Shown here: positions 9,301 through 19,031 of the stretch, one piece after another
How positions within the stretch are numbered: the first letter of the stretch is position 1
Layout of the letters: each line of letters begins with the position of its first letter
Source: Ideonella margarita
GTDB lineage: Bacteria > Pseudomonadota > Gammaproteobacteria > Burkholderiales > Burkholderiaceae_C
Assembly: GCF_038066635.1 (NCBI RefSeq)
Contig: NZ_JBBUTI010000009.1
Coordinates: 62,001 to 126,000, forward strand
Length of the DNA: 64,000 nucleotides
Reading direction: 5' to 3'
Program-made: the position numbers and the translations under genes
Notes under the pieces: model-generated
What the model was told of the DNA's origin: nothing
Seen by the model: only the letters and a program-made list of their open reading frames with translations
The model's database searches: none

Positions 9301-9522
9301 AGCCTGGGCCACACCCTGGGCCTGAAGGTGGTGGCCGAGGGTGTGGAGCTGGAAAGCGAGGCGCGGGTGCTGCGCGACGCCGGCTGCGACGAGTTGCAGG
9401 GCTTCCTGTATTCGCCCGCCTTGCCGGCGCCGGCGCTGGCGGCCTGGCGCGCCGCGCGGGATCAGTACGGGTCGAGCGCCGCGGTGAACCGCCCCGAGCC
9501 GTCGAGCGCGCCCCAGGTGTAG
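6331..9522 (+). CDS. Membrane-bound GGDEF/EAL c-di-GMP enzyme with PAS
   Basis: About 1063 aa. A first membrane helix near the N-terminus (LIYLLDLTAVIFVSSILI), a helical periplasmic sensor region of about 270 residues, a second helix (LGTALTLLLAILGLVTFVA), HAMP (about 310-365), one or two PAS segments (a clear one at about 491-600), then GGDEF and EAL. GGDEF is intact (residues about 696-700) with an RxxD inhibitory site (RAGD) five residues upstream. The EAL motif reads EGL (825-827), with DDFGTGYSSL and the FPIDKLKIDRSF segment kept, so phosphodiesterase activity is plausible. It likely makes and/or breaks c-di-GMP at the inner membrane. ATGs at 6277 and 6307 are alternative starts. Its 3' end overlaps the convergent galactanase gene by 61 bp. 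Confidence 0.92.
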   Translation: MPRPDFSKLISRLSVGRKLMLIYLLDLTAVIFVSSILISEKFIAIDFARKEVQGNAYVTGLRDGLIDAARFGAGHGPAQASLSGASTQVAASEQALGHGMGSAELAAALQLRLLQASTARRADPAVDQVLVAGRDLLTRVANQSNLILDPDLDSYYTMSLLALRFPELLEQIHALGATEANTRTRYLILEGRLDATMQGIRADHAEAYAAGDNTLRAALEPRERALVRAMGAFRLAASLSAEDPGNEERRDLARQSQRELLGALQAHWAAAGEEMSRLLNKRIDSLYHRMWLHLGTALTLLLAILGLVTFVARHIANPLRHLAGVADTVRRTGDHRLRAQWHSSDEIGRLVIAFNDMLAQLDREREVQKELAASARAAEVEHALVEATPIPLMVTAVPGHEVLHLNTPAEAWLGDERSDPWKRGLEPQVRARFFQQLQDRGAVDEFEVRWTAGGEPAWAVLSARCLQYQGRDAVVTAFAPINHLKLMERRLQLWAKVFEASSEGIVIIDADHRTLTVNQAFSRQTGLELQDVVGERPEALHFPDVAWPTVQLRGTWQGEGAVRRRNGTDYTAWLMVSAVRQGTSAGRPGLGEVSHYIITSIDITDRKRSEARIRFLAEHDVLTELPNRSLCTERLRMAVQQAHRHSRKVAVLFLDLDGFKDINDSLGHHIGDGLLRSVAKRLLEAVRAGDTVSRLGGDEFVVILADVADTDEVMQVVHERLIPLIRAPHQVEGTELHVSCSVGVAIFPDDAFDLDELMRHADTAMYQAKASGKDNAQFFTATMTERAQARLQLMGHLRNALEHQQFQLHWQPRMDARTGQLAGVEGLLRWHHPELGMVPPNQFIPLAEDSGLIVPIGQWVVEAACAQISAWRAEGEPPMCVSINLSARQLQHDELVDEVRDSLLRHAVPAGLLELELTESMVMLDAEANLRRLHALRRLGVTLSIDDFGTGYSSLAYLNRFPIDKLKIDRSFVHDMLDDPVDSAITLAIISLGHTLGLKVVAEGVELESEARVLRDAGCDELQGFLYSPALPAPALAAWRAARDQYGSSAAVNRPEPSSAPQV

Positions 9523-10478
9523 CCCTTCCAGCCCGGCGAGGCCTGGGGCTCCCAGTAGAAGACGCCGACGCCGTTGGTGCCCAGTGCCTGCACCTTCTTC
9601 AGCAGGTCGGTCATCATGGCTTTCGACGCGGTGGCCTGTTGCCAGTCCATGCCGGTTTCAGCGACCACCACCGGCTTGCCGTAGCGGCTGATCATGTCCT
9701 TCATGTTGGTGTTGAGTTGGCTGTTCAGGCTCGACCAGTTGCTGGCGGTGGGGTAATGGCTCAGGCCGATCACGTCGTACTTGGCACCACCGGCCTTCAT
9801 GCCGTCGAAGAACCAGCGCGACACGGTGTTGTCGTAGCCATTGGCCAGGTGCAGCACCACCTGCGCATTCGGGTAGACCGCCTTCACCGCGCTGTAGCCG
9901 CTGTTGATCAGCTGGATCAGGTTGCCGAAGCTGCTGCCGCTGGCACGTCCGTCGGGCCACAGCATGCCGCTGTTGATTTCGTTGCCCACCTGCACCCAGG
10001 TCACGGTGATGCCGTTGGTCTTCAGGTACGACAGCACGCCCTGCGTGTGGGCGTACACGTCCGTCACCAGCTGGCTGAAGCTGTGCGAGGCCCAGGCCGC
10101 GGGCTTGGTCTGCTGGCCGGGGTCGGCCCAGCTGTCGCTGTAGTGGAAGGTCAGCATGATGTTCTGACCCTGCGCCTTGGCCCGCTGTGCCTTGTAGAGC
10201 GTGTCGGCGGCGTTGCACCAGCCGGTGCTGGGGTTCACCCACACGCGCAGCCGGATGGCGTTGGTGCCGAGGTTCTTCAGCAGCACGAAGGGGTCGGTGG
10301 CCGTGCCGGCCGCGTTGTAGAAGCTGAAGCCGGCGGCCTCCTGCTCGTCCACCCAGCTCACGTCTGCGCCCTTGGCGAAGGTGGCTGCCGCCCCTGCCAC
10401 CGGCAGCAGGCCGCCCAGCGCCAAGGTGGCTGCCCCACCCAGAAATCGCCGCCGTGCGGCACCTTGTTGCGTCTTCAT
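9462..10478 (-). CDS. GH53 endo-beta-1,4-galactanase (Tat-exported)
   Basis: 338 aa. The N-terminus holds a twin-arginine signal (ARRRFLGGAATLALGGLLPV, cleavage near residue 31-34), indicating folded export. The mature protein follows glycosyl hydrolase family 53: KGADVSWVDEQEAAG, AIRLRVWVNP, LTFHYSDSWADPG, WVQVGNEINSGMLWPDG with acid/base Glu167, and VVVAETGMDW with nucleophile Glu274. GH53 enzymes cut beta-1,4-galactan side chains of pectin to galacto-oligosaccharides. It is the last gene of the leftward operon, 102 bp after galM, with a GC-rich inverted repeat between them. No carbohydrate-binding module is present. Confidence 0.93.
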   Translation of the reverse strand: MKTQQGAARRRFLGGAATLALGGLLPVAGAAATFAKGADVSWVDEQEAAGFSFYNAAGTATDPFVLLKNLGTNAIRLRVWVNPSTGWCNAADTLYKAQRAKAQGQNIMLTFHYSDSWADPGQQTKPAAWASHSFSQLVTDVYAHTQGVLSYLKTNGITVTWVQVGNEINSGMLWPDGRASGSSFGNLIQLINSGYSAVKAVYPNAQVVLHLANGYDNTVSRWFFDGMKAGGAKYDVIGLSHYPTASNWSSLNSQLNTNMKDMISRYGKPVVVAETGMDWQQATASKAMMTDLLKKVQALGTNGVGVFYWEPQASPGWKGYTWGALDGSGRFTAALDPY

Positions 10479-10503
10479 CGATGTCTCCGTTTCTGCGTTG
10501 AAA

Positions 10504-10538
10504 CCGGGCCGCGCGCCGTGGTGGCAGCGTCGGCCCGG
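10504..10538. repeat. GC-rich inverted repeat between galM and GH53
   Basis: CCGGGCCG (10504-10511) and CGGCCCGG (10531-10538) are perfect 8-bp arms around a 19-base loop. It lies between galM (stop at 10581) and the galactanase start at 10478. It could form an RNA hairpin that lowers or protects expression of the distal gene; no U tract follows, so a plain terminator is unlikely. Confidence 0.45.
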
Positions 10539-10580
10539 CCTCCAGCCTGTGTGGCCGGATGGGGGAGAACCGCCGGGCGC

Positions 10581-11582
10581 TCAGGCGCCGGGCAGGTCGA
10601 ATTCGTAGCGGATGTGGTGCTGCCAGGTCTGCCCCGGCATCAGCCAGCAGCTGGGCTGCGGCCATTCGGGGTGGTTGGGGCTGTCGGGCAGGTATTGCGG
10701 CTCGATGGCGACGCCGCGGAAGGGCGCCCAGGTGGTCGAGCAGCCGGCCGTGCAGGCCCCCAGAAACTCACCGGTGTACACCTGCAGCGCGGGCAGGCTG
10801 GTGTGCACGCGCAGGCGCAGCAGGCCGTCGGCGCTGGTCAGCTCCGCGGCTGGTTCAGCGGGTTCGGTGGCTGAAGCCGCAGACGACGCCGGGTTCAGCA
10901 GGAACGCGTTGTCCAGCGCCATGCCGATGGGCTTGGTGGTCTGGTAGTCGAGCGGTGTGCCGATCACGGCGGCGGGTGGCCCGGTGGGCACCAGGCGCTC
11001 ATCCACCGGCAGGGCGGCGGCGGCGTTCAGCCACAGCTGGTGGCTGCGCACATCGGTGGGCTGGCCGTCGAGGTTGAAGTAGGCGTGGTTGGTCAGCCCG
11101 ACGGGGCAGGGCGCATCCACGCTGGCCGTGAACTGCACTTCCACGCAGCTTGGGCTGCTCAAGCGGTAGCGCACCTCGCAGTGCAGCGTGCCCGGAAAGC
11201 CCTGGTCGCCGGCTGGCGACACCAGGCCCAGCCGCACTTCATCAGCGGCCGCGTGCAGCACGGTCCAGGTGCGTTGATCAAATCCTTCCGCGCCGCCGTG
11301 CAAGTGGTGCTCGCTGCCGGGGTGACGGCTGAGGTGCACCAGTTCGCCATCTGGCCCTGTGTAGGTGCCGTGGGCGATGCGGTTGGCCCAGCGGCCCACC
11401 GTGGCGCCCATGTAGGCCTGCTGGCGCTGGTAGTCGGTGTGTTGGTCAAAGCCCAGCACCACGCTGCGCTCAGCGCCGCCCGGCAGGGGCACGTGGCAGG
11501 CGGCCCAGGTGGCGCCGTGGGCCAGCACCCGGATGCGCACGCCGCCCTCGGCATGCTGCAGCGTGAAGCTGGTCTCGCTCAT
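10581..11582 (-). CDS. galM: Aldose 1-epimerase (galactose mutarotase)
   Basis: 333 aa. Family motifs are clear: GATWAACHVPLPGG, a GATVGRWANRIAHGTY substrate-binding segment, LHGGAEGFDQRTW, VGLTNHAYFNLDG with the catalytic His, and FRGVAIEPQYLPDSPNHPEW with the catalytic Glu. GalM interconverts beta- and alpha-D-galactose so that GalK can phosphorylate it. The ATG overlaps the stop of the malG-type permease gene by four bases (ATGA), so translation is coupled. A low-complexity Ala/Glu insert sits at about residues 245-262. Cytoplasmic (no signal peptide). Confidence 0.93.
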   Translation of the reverse strand: MSETSFTLQHAEGGVRIRVLAHGATWAACHVPLPGGAERSVVLGFDQHTDYQRQQAYMGATVGRWANRIAHGTYTGPDGELVHLSRHPGSEHHLHGGAEGFDQRTWTVLHAAADEVRLGLVSPAGDQGFPGTLHCEVRYRLSSPSCVEVQFTASVDAPCPVGLTNHAYFNLDGQPTDVRSHQLWLNAAAALPVDERLVPTGPPAAVIGTPLDYQTTKPIGMALDNAFLLNPASSAASATEPAEPAAELTSADGLLRLRVHTSLPALQVYTGEFLGACTAGCSTTWAPFRGVAIEPQYLPDSPNHPEWPQPSCWLMPGQTWQHHIRYEFDLPGA

Positions 11583-12469
11583 CCCTTCACCCCGCCGGCG
11601 GTCAGGCCCGACACCAGCCAGCGCTGCGTCACCACGAACAGCAGCGTCAGCGGCAGGCCGGCCAGGATGGCGGTGGCGGCAAAGTCGCCCCACAGGTAGC
11701 GCTGGTTGAACAGGAACAGCCGCGAGCCCACGGCCAGCGTCAGCTGTTGCTCGTCGTGCATCAGCACCGAGGCGATCGGGTATTCGATCATCGCGCCGAG
11801 GAAGGCCAGCACGAACACCACCACCAGGATGGGCCGGGACAGCGGCAGCAGCACATGGATGAAGGCCTGCAGGCGGCTGGCGCCGTCCACCGAGGCGGCT
11901 TCTTCCAGGTCCGGCGGCACGCTGTCGTAATAGCCCTTGATGAGCCAGATGTGCTGGGCCACCGCACCGGTGTAGGCCAGCGCCAGGCTCCAGTGGCTGT
12001 TCAGGCCGAGCGCGGGCACGAACTCGCCGATGCGGTCGAACAGCGCGTAGATGGCCACCAGGGCCAGCACCGACGGGAACATCTGCAGCAGCAGCATGCT
12101 GTTGAGCATCAAACCCCGGCCGGCGAAGCGCAGGCGGGCGAAGGCGTAGGCGCTCGTCACCGACAGCAGCAGCGACACCACCGCGCTGATCAGCGCCACC
12201 TTCACCGAGTTGAAGATCCACTGCAGCACCGGGAAGGGCGGCGGCACCAGCTGGCCGTTGGCGTCCATCACGGGCAGGCCCAGCGCCAGGCGCCAGTGCT
12301 CGAAGCTGATCTCCTTCGGGATCAGGCTGCCGCCGGCGAAGTTGCCCGGGCGCAGCGAGATCGACACGATCATCAACAGCGGCAGCAGGCTCAGGCCGAC
12401 GAAGCAGATCAGGAACAGGTGCATGGCCAGCAGGCGCCAGCGCTGGGATTTCTTGATGACGATGGCCAT
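11579..12469 (-). CDS. malG: MalG-type ABC transporter permease
   Basis: 296 aa, six membrane helices. The ABC permease EAA signature is present in EEAASVDGASRLQAFIHVLLP (positions about 185-205). The N-terminus (LAMHLFLICFVGLSLLPLLMIVSISLRPGNF) and periplasmic LALGLPVMDANGQLVPPPFP insert match MalG of the enteric maltose system. It pairs with MalF to form the membrane channel for the MalE-delivered ligand. In this locus the ligand is inferred to be galacto-oligosaccharides rather than maltodextrin (compare ganG of Dickeya-type galactan loci). The start lies 22 bp after malF. Confidence 0.88.
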   Translation of the reverse strand: MAIVIKKSQRWRLLAMHLFLICFVGLSLLPLLMIVSISLRPGNFAGGSLIPKEISFEHWRLALGLPVMDANGQLVPPPFPVLQWIFNSVKVALISAVVSLLLSVTSAYAFARLRFAGRGLMLNSMLLLQMFPSVLALVAIYALFDRIGEFVPALGLNSHWSLALAYTGAVAQHIWLIKGYYDSVPPDLEEAASVDGASRLQAFIHVLLPLSRPILVVVFVLAFLGAMIEYPIASVLMHDEQQLTLAVGSRLFLFNQRYLWGDFAATAILAGLPLTLLFVVTQRWLVSGLTAGGVKG

Positions 12470-12491
12470 GGTGGGGTCTCCGTTGCGGCCT

Positions 12492-14063
12492 TCAGCGGGC
12501 CGCGTCTTTCTGCTTGAACAGCCGCAGGTTGACGATGGCCAGACCGGCCACGATCAGGAACACCAGCGACGAGATGGCACAGGCCAGCGCGTAGTTCTGG
12601 CCGCCGTCCTGGAAGGCGATGCGGTAGGTGTAGCTCGCCAGAAGGTCGGTGGCGCCGGCGGGCACGTCGGTGTCGAGGAAGTCCGGCGCGCCCTCGGTCA
12701 GCAGCGCGATCAGCGTGAGGTTGTTGAAGTTCGCGGCGAACGAGGCCACCAGCAGCGGCGCAATCGGGCGGGCGATCAGCGGCAGCGTGATGCGGAAGAA
12801 GTTGGTCAGCGGGCCGGCGCCGGCCAGCGCCGAGGCTTCGTACAGCTCTTCCGGGATCGCCTTGATCAGGCCCATGGCCAGGATCATCATGTACGGATAA
12901 CCCAGCCAGGTATTGACCACCAGCACCATCGAGCGTGCCAGCGTGGCGTCACTGAACCAGCCCGGGCGCACGCCGAACAGCATGTCGAGCACGAGGTTGA
13001 TCTCGCCGAGGTTCTCGTTGAACAGGCCGCGGAACACGGGGATGGAGATGAACGCGGGCACGGCGTACGGCAGGAACAGGCCCAGCCGGTAGGCGCTGCG
13101 GCCCTTGAGTGCGTCCCAGTTCATCGCCACCGCCAGCACCAAGCCAAGCGCAAAGGTGAGCAGGGTGTTCAGGCCGGCGAAGGACACCGTCCAGGCGAAC
13201 ACGCGCAGGAAGGGCTGCAGGAACTTCTCGTCGCCGAAGATGCGGCGGTAGTTGTCCCAGCCCACGCTGCTGCGAAAGCCCGGCTCCAGCGCGCTGCCGT
13301 CGGCACGGCGCCAGAAGCCGGCGTCCATATCGGCGCTCAGCAGGCTGTTGTCGCGCATGTCGCGCAGCCGGCCGTCGGGCTCCTGCACGTACAGCCGCTT
13401 CTGGTCGATGAAGCGGTGCAGGCTGGCTTGCCGGTAGGTGCGGCCGTCGGCGCCGATCAGGGCGATGCCGGCCAGCAGGTCGCGCTCGGCCACCAGCTCG
13501 CGCGGGCCGGCCACCTGGCCCGGCGTCGCCCGGGCTTCTTCAGCCGTTTGGCGCAGCAGGGTCAGCGGCTCCGTGGGTGCAGCCGTGCCGAGCACGGGTG
13601 CCTTGAAGGGCGGGCTGACGAAGTGCTGGCCCTGGTCGTCCTGCAGCACCAGGCGGCGCTGGTCGCCCTCACGGCGCAGCTCGAAGGCCATGCCCAGGCC
13701 TTCGCTGTCGTAGCGCGCCAGCAGCACCTGGGTGGCTCGCTCGAAGGCCAGCAAGTGCGTGGAGCTGTAGTTGGTGAAGCTGATGGCCAGCGTGTAGGCC
13801 AGCGGCAGCACGATGAACACGGCCACGGCCAGCAGGCCGGGCAGCACATAGCGCCAGGCATACAGGCGGGGCGACAGATGGATGAGCACAGCCACGCACA
13901 GCGCGGCCAGCACGCCTGCGGCCCATGCCGTCTGATGGGCGGCCAGCAGCAGCGTGACCAGGCCCAGCACGGCAAGCACCGCCAGCAGCCCGAGGACGAT
14001 CAGCACACGGGCCAGCCAGCTGCCGGGGCGCGCCACGTGGGTGGGGGAGGTGGTGGTGCTCAT
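12492..14063 (-). CDS. malF: MalF-type ABC transporter permease with large periplasmic domain
   Basis: 523 aa, close to the length of enteric MalF (about 514) and longer than most sugar permeases. Helices 1-3 lie in the first 95 residues, followed by a large periplasmic domain at about 95-275 (the P2 domain in MalF, which contacts the binding protein), then the permease core with the EAA loop (EELYEASALAGAGPLTNFFR). The C-terminal core (NLTLIALLTEGAPDFL) is also MalF-like. Its stop codon region is 22 bp before malG, and its start overlaps malE by four bases. Substrate by context: galacto-oligosaccharides. Confidence 0.88.
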   Translation of the reverse strand: MSTTTSPTHVARPGSWLARVLIVLGLLAVLAVLGLVTLLLAAHQTAWAAGVLAALCVAVLIHLSPRLYAWRYVLPGLLAVAVFIVLPLAYTLAISFTNYSSTHLLAFERATQVLLARYDSEGLGMAFELRREGDQRRLVLQDDQGQHFVSPPFKAPVLGTAAPTEPLTLLRQTAEEARATPGQVAGPRELVAERDLLAGIALIGADGRTYRQASLHRFIDQKRLYVQEPDGRLRDMRDNSLLSADMDAGFWRRADGSALEPGFRSSVGWDNYRRIFGDEKFLQPFLRVFAWTVSFAGLNTLLTFALGLVLAVAMNWDALKGRSAYRLGLFLPYAVPAFISIPVFRGLFNENLGEINLVLDMLFGVRPGWFSDATLARSMVLVVNTWLGYPYMMILAMGLIKAIPEELYEASALAGAGPLTNFFRITLPLIARPIAPLLVASFAANFNNLTLIALLTEGAPDFLDTDVPAGATDLLASYTYRIAFQDGGQNYALACAISSLVFLIVAGLAIVNLRLFKQKDAAR

Positions 14064-15310
14064 GCCGCACCCAGCACGCGGCGGGCCGCGCGTTCCAGGC
14101 CCTGGTCCACGTTCTCGCGGCCCTGGGTGATGTTTTGCACGGCGGCATTCATGGCCGTCCAGAAGCGGGCCATTTCGGGCAGGTTCGGCATCGTGTGGCC
14201 ACGCAGCGCAGCGGCGCGGGCTCCGGCAATCAGGGGGTCGCCCTTGAGTTCTTCATACAGCGCCTTGTCGGCCGGCACGCCCAGCGGCACGTGCTGGTTC
14301 ATGGCGCGCAAGCCTGGCAGGCTCATCAGGTAGTGCTCGATGAATTCGGTGGCCAGCACCGGCTGGCGGCTGCTGGCGCTGATCATCGCGCCCAGCACGC
14401 CCACCATCGGGCCACCGGGGGCGCCACCGGCCTTCAGGGCGGGCAGCTCGGCGGCGGTGAATTCAATGCCGCTCTTCTTGAGGTTGTTCCAGGCCCAGGG
14501 GCCGTTGATCGTCAGGGCCACGCGCCCTTCGTTCACCGCCGCTTCCGATTCGGCGTAGGTGGCGGTGCGCGGAATCATGCCCTCGTCGACCATGCGCTTG
14601 AGCACCGCCATGCCCTGGCGCGTGCCGGGGTGGTTCACGCCGGTGTCGCGGGGGTCGTAGCTGCCATCGGCACGGCGGGCGAAGGCGTAGCCGCCACCCG
14701 CCGAGATCAGCCCGTAGGTGTAGAAGAACTCGTTGTACGGCCACATGATGGCGCGCTGGCCTTGCGGGCGCAGACGGCGGTCCAGCGCCATCACCTCGTC
14801 CCAGGTGCGCGGCGGGGCGGCCACCAGCTGGCGGTTGCAGATGAGCGCCACGGCTTCGATGGCCAGCGGGTAGCCCCAGGTGCGGCCGTTCATCTGCCAG
14901 GCGTCCCAGGCCAGCGGCTCGATGCGCTGGCGCAAGGCGGGCGCAGGCGCCACCGGGCTGATCAGGCCCGAGCGGGCCCAGCTGCCGGCGCGGTCATGCG
15001 GCCAGATCCAGATGTCCGGGCCCTTGCCGGCGGCGGCCGCCTGCTCGAACTTGGAGACGCCGTTTTCCGGGTGCTCCACGCGCAGCGGCACACCGGTGTC
15101 GCGGGTGAACTGCTCGCCGATGCGGGCGATGCCCTCATAGCCCTTGTCGCCGTTGATCCATACCAGCAGGCCTTGGCCGGCGCTGGTGCTGGCGTGGGCC
15201 GGGCTGGCCAGCGTGGTTGCCAAGTTGCCAGCTACACCGCTGGCCACGCCACCCGCCAGCAGCCCCAGGGCCGTGCGGCGGTTGGGCTGCTTGTTGTCGT
15301 GAGCGCTCAT
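14060..15310 (-). CDS. malE: MalE-type oligosaccharide-binding protein
   Basis: 416 aa from the ATG at 15310 (a GTG at 15319 overlapping malK is the alternative). The N-terminus carries an NRRTALGLLAGG twin-arginine-like signal ending near HASTSAG. The mature start LLVWINGDKGYEGIARIGEQ, and then GPDIWIWPHDRAGSWARSGL and a TWGYPLAIEAVALICN segment, follow E. coli MalE closely. It delivers ligand in the periplasm to MalF/MalG. Because the gene is embedded among galactanase, beta-galactosidase and Leloir genes, I infer a beta-galacto-oligosaccharide ligand; maltodextrin remains possible from sequence alone. Confidence 0.87.
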   Translation of the reverse strand: MSAHDNKQPNRRTALGLLAGGVASGVAGNLATTLASPAHASTSAGQGLLVWINGDKGYEGIARIGEQFTRDTGVPLRVEHPENGVSKFEQAAAAGKGPDIWIWPHDRAGSWARSGLISPVAPAPALRQRIEPLAWDAWQMNGRTWGYPLAIEAVALICNRQLVAAPPRTWDEVMALDRRLRPQGQRAIMWPYNEFFYTYGLISAGGGYAFARRADGSYDPRDTGVNHPGTRQGMAVLKRMVDEGMIPRTATYAESEAAVNEGRVALTINGPWAWNNLKKSGIEFTAAELPALKAGGAPGGPMVGVLGAMISASSRQPVLATEFIEHYLMSLPGLRAMNQHVPLGVPADKALYEELKGDPLIAGARAAALRGHTMPNLPEMARFWTAMNAAVQNITQGRENVDQGLERAARRVLGAA

Positions 15311-15311
15311 C

Positions 15312-16475
<1,164 letters not shown>

Positions 16476-16481
16476 CGGGTG

Positions 16482-18962
16482 TCAGGCCACGCGGGCGGTT
16501 GAGGTCAGGGAAAGGGCTTGCACGGTGTCCGTGCGCCACAGGCGGGCGTCCAGGGCCAGCAGGTGTGCCGGGCGGTCCTGGGCCTGCAAGGCGGCGCGGG
16601 CGTTGTCTTCCAGGAAGATCGGCGCGTCTGCCCCGATGGGCAGCACGCTGATCTGGAAGGTGGGCCAGCTGCCGTCGGCGCGGGCATGGCGGTCCAGGCC
16701 GATCCACCAGGTGTCGCCGTCGTAAAAGTGGTCGTCCACCACCTCGCCGTCGGCCCACAGGCGGGCCACGTCGCCGAGGTAGTTCACGCCGAGCATCAGG
16801 CGGCCGTTGGCAGCTTTCACATCAGCGGCTGGCACATGGGCCGGCAGCTGCAGCGTCCAGATGGCGTCGTCCGGGCTCGCATCGGCCTGGGTGGCGGCCA
16901 CCGGCACGCAAGGCACCGGGCCGTCGCGCCAGGGCACATGCGGGCCCCACACCACGGCGGGCGGCTGGCCTGCGGGCTGGTTTTCGATCGCGCTGATGCT
17001 GACGGGCGGGGTGCTCACCGGCGGCAGGTGCCACACGGCCCAGTGGCCATCGGCGGTGCGGTCACCGCTCAAGCCGGTGGCCGGGAAGATGCGCAGCGAC
17101 GCGGCGGCGTCGGCCGGGCGGTGCACCCGCAATTCGCCAGCGTCGCCCTGCACGGTCGGGTGGCTGCCCAGCACGATGCGCTGCAGCCCGTCCATCTCCA
17201 CGCACAGGCTGCTGGCGGCTTGCGCTGCGCTGAGCACCAGCACATGGTGGGGGCGGTCGGCCGCGTCGATCAGCTTGATCCAGCGCTCGGTGCCGTCGCT
17301 TTGGCCGGCACTTTGGCCGTTGACTTGTGCACTGCCCGGCAACACCACCTTCCAGCTGTCAGCACGTTCGGTCAGGCCGTGCGCCTCGATGTGTTGCAGG
17401 CCGGCGCGCTCGAACACCAGCTCGATCGCCTGGCCCGGGGTTTCAAAGCCCACCCACACGCCGCTGCCGTCGGCCAGGCTGAACTGGGTCAGCGGCTGCA
17501 GCGTGGCATGGCGCAGCCGGGCCTGGCCGAGCTGCACGCCCACGGGCCAGATGAAGGCCTGGCCTGGCTCCAGGTCGAAAGGCTGCTCGGGCAGCGTGTG
17601 GGTGCCGTGCGCGCTGCTGATCTGCAGCTGCAGGTTGCGGTGCGCGGGCAGGGGGTGGTGCCGCACATGGTGGTTGATGAACACGAAGCCGGCGTCGCCT
17701 GCGCCGCGCAGTGCCACGCGGGGGCGGGCGAGGTCATCTGCCTGCATGGGGGCGTCGTCGGGCAGCACGGCTTCGGTCGGGGCCAGCTGGGTGCCGAAGG
17801 ACTGCATGAACTGGTGCAGCGTGCGCAGGCGGCCCCAGCTGCTGCGCACCTGGCCGTACTGGCCCAGCGGTGCATGGAAGTCGTAGCCCCACTGCGCCAC
17901 GTCGTTCGGGTAGCCGCTGGCCTGGGTTTCGTTCAGCGGGCCGGTGGCGCACACCGGGTTCGTACCGCCGTGGTACATGTAATAGCCATACAGGTTGGCG
18001 CCCGAGCCCACCTGCACCAGCGTGGTGGCGAACACATCGTCGGTGCTCACCACCGGGCGGCGGTGGTAGGCCACATGCATGCCGCCGCCGGCCTCCGCCA
18101 GGATGAACGGGTAGTGGGTCTTGTCGATGCTGCCGCTGGCGGCGGTGCCATCCACATTGCCCATCTCGCCGATCACGCGGCGGGTATTGAAGAGGAACAC
18201 GCCGGAGGGCGGCAGCGCACCACGCGCGCCATTCCAGAAGCCATCCGCATAGGCGCCGGACACCGGCAGCACATCGCGCTCCGGAATGTCCAGCGTGGGC
18301 CAGCCGGTGACGGTGTACAGCGGCACCGTCAGGCCGGCTTCGATGGCCAGGCGCTTGAGTTCGGTGATGTGCTCGGCGCCGCAATCCGGGCCGGTCAGGC
18401 CGTATTCGTTTTCCAGCTGCACACCGATCACCGGGCCGCCGTCGCACCACATGCGGCCGGGCAGCTGGGCGCCGATGGCGTTGAAGAAGCGCTGCACATG
18501 GCTCAGGTAGGTGGGGTGGTTGCAGCGCAGCGGGCCGGTGTCTGGCAGCCAGCGCGGGAAGCCGCCCAGCAGCACTTCCGCATGCGACCACGGACCCGGG
18601 CGCAGGTAGACCAGCAAGCCCACCTGGGCGGCCAGGTCGACAAAGGCGGCAAGGTCACGCTGGCCTTGCCAGTTGAACTCGCCGGGCCGGGCTTCGTGGT
18701 GGTTCCAGATCACGTAGCTGGCCACCACCTGCACACCACCGGCGCGGATCTTGCGCAGCTCGGCTTCCCACTCGGCGCGCGGATAGCGGCTGTAGTGGAA
18801 CTCGCCCATCACGGGCATCCAGGGTTGGTCGTCCAGCACCAGATAACGGCTGTTGACCTGCAGCGAGCGGCCCGGGCGCTGGTAGTGGCCGAGGTTCAGG
18901 AAATTGGTCTCGACCGGCGGCGCGGTGGCGGGCAAGGTCAGGGAAATGAGCGAAGTCTGCAT
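16482..18962 (-). CDS. GH35 beta-galactosidase
   Basis: 826 aa from the ATG at 18962 (a GTG at 19004 is an alternative; neither has a strong ribosome-binding site). Glycosyl hydrolase family 35 features: PVMGEFHYSRYPRAEWEAEL, VIWNHHEARPGEFNWQG, LRPGPWSHAEVLLGGFPRWL, VIGVQLENEYGL with acid/base Glu186, and ILAEAGGGMHV with the likely nucleophile Glu290. The C-terminal half is beta-sandwich-like. There is no signal peptide, so it probably acts in the cytoplasm on imported galactosides, releasing galactose from the non-reducing end. First gene of the leftward operon, just behind a LacI-type operator. Confidence 0.9.
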   Translation of the reverse strand: MQTSLISLTLPATAPPVETNFLNLGHYQRPGRSLQVNSRYLVLDDQPWMPVMGEFHYSRYPRAEWEAELRKIRAGGVQVVASYVIWNHHEARPGEFNWQGQRDLAAFVDLAAQVGLLVYLRPGPWSHAEVLLGGFPRWLPDTGPLRCNHPTYLSHVQRFFNAIGAQLPGRMWCDGGPVIGVQLENEYGLTGPDCGAEHITELKRLAIEAGLTVPLYTVTGWPTLDIPERDVLPVSGAYADGFWNGARGALPPSGVFLFNTRRVIGEMGNVDGTAASGSIDKTHYPFILAEAGGGMHVAYHRRPVVSTDDVFATTLVQVGSGANLYGYYMYHGGTNPVCATGPLNETQASGYPNDVAQWGYDFHAPLGQYGQVRSSWGRLRTLHQFMQSFGTQLAPTEAVLPDDAPMQADDLARPRVALRGAGDAGFVFINHHVRHHPLPAHRNLQLQISSAHGTHTLPEQPFDLEPGQAFIWPVGVQLGQARLRHATLQPLTQFSLADGSGVWVGFETPGQAIELVFERAGLQHIEAHGLTERADSWKVVLPGSAQVNGQSAGQSDGTERWIKLIDAADRPHHVLVLSAAQAASSLCVEMDGLQRIVLGSHPTVQGDAGELRVHRPADAAASLRIFPATGLSGDRTADGHWAVWHLPPVSTPPVSISAIENQPAGQPPAVVWGPHVPWRDGPVPCVPVAATQADASPDDAIWTLQLPAHVPAADVKAANGRLMLGVNYLGDVARLWADGEVVDDHFYDGDTWWIGLDRHARADGSWPTFQISVLPIGADAPIFLEDNARAALQAQDRPAHLLALDARLWRTDTVQALSLTSTARVA

Positions 18963-19011
18963 GGCGAGGGTGCGGGGTGACGCAGCATTGTGCCCTGTCT
19001 GCACCAGAAGG

Positions 19012-19023
19012 TTAAGCGTTTAA
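19012..19023. promoter_or_regulatory. LacI-type operator, leftward operon
   Basis: TTAAGCGTTTAA, an AT-rich palindrome with the central CG typical of LacI/GalR operators. It is the exact reverse complement of the site at 19242-19253 and sits between the GH35 start and a putative leftward promoter. Confidence 0.7.
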
Positions 19024-19031
19024 GTTAAAAA

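Noticed and set aside
12210..14333. A 707-codon plus-strand frame opposite the malG/malF region
   Set aside because: Same shadow effect; the minus strand encodes recognisable MalF- and MalG-type permeases here.
16518..18980. An 820-codon plus-strand frame opposite the GH35 gene
   Set aside because: Low-complexity His/Gln/Ala product, no motifs, and fully antisense to a recognisable GH35 enzyme.
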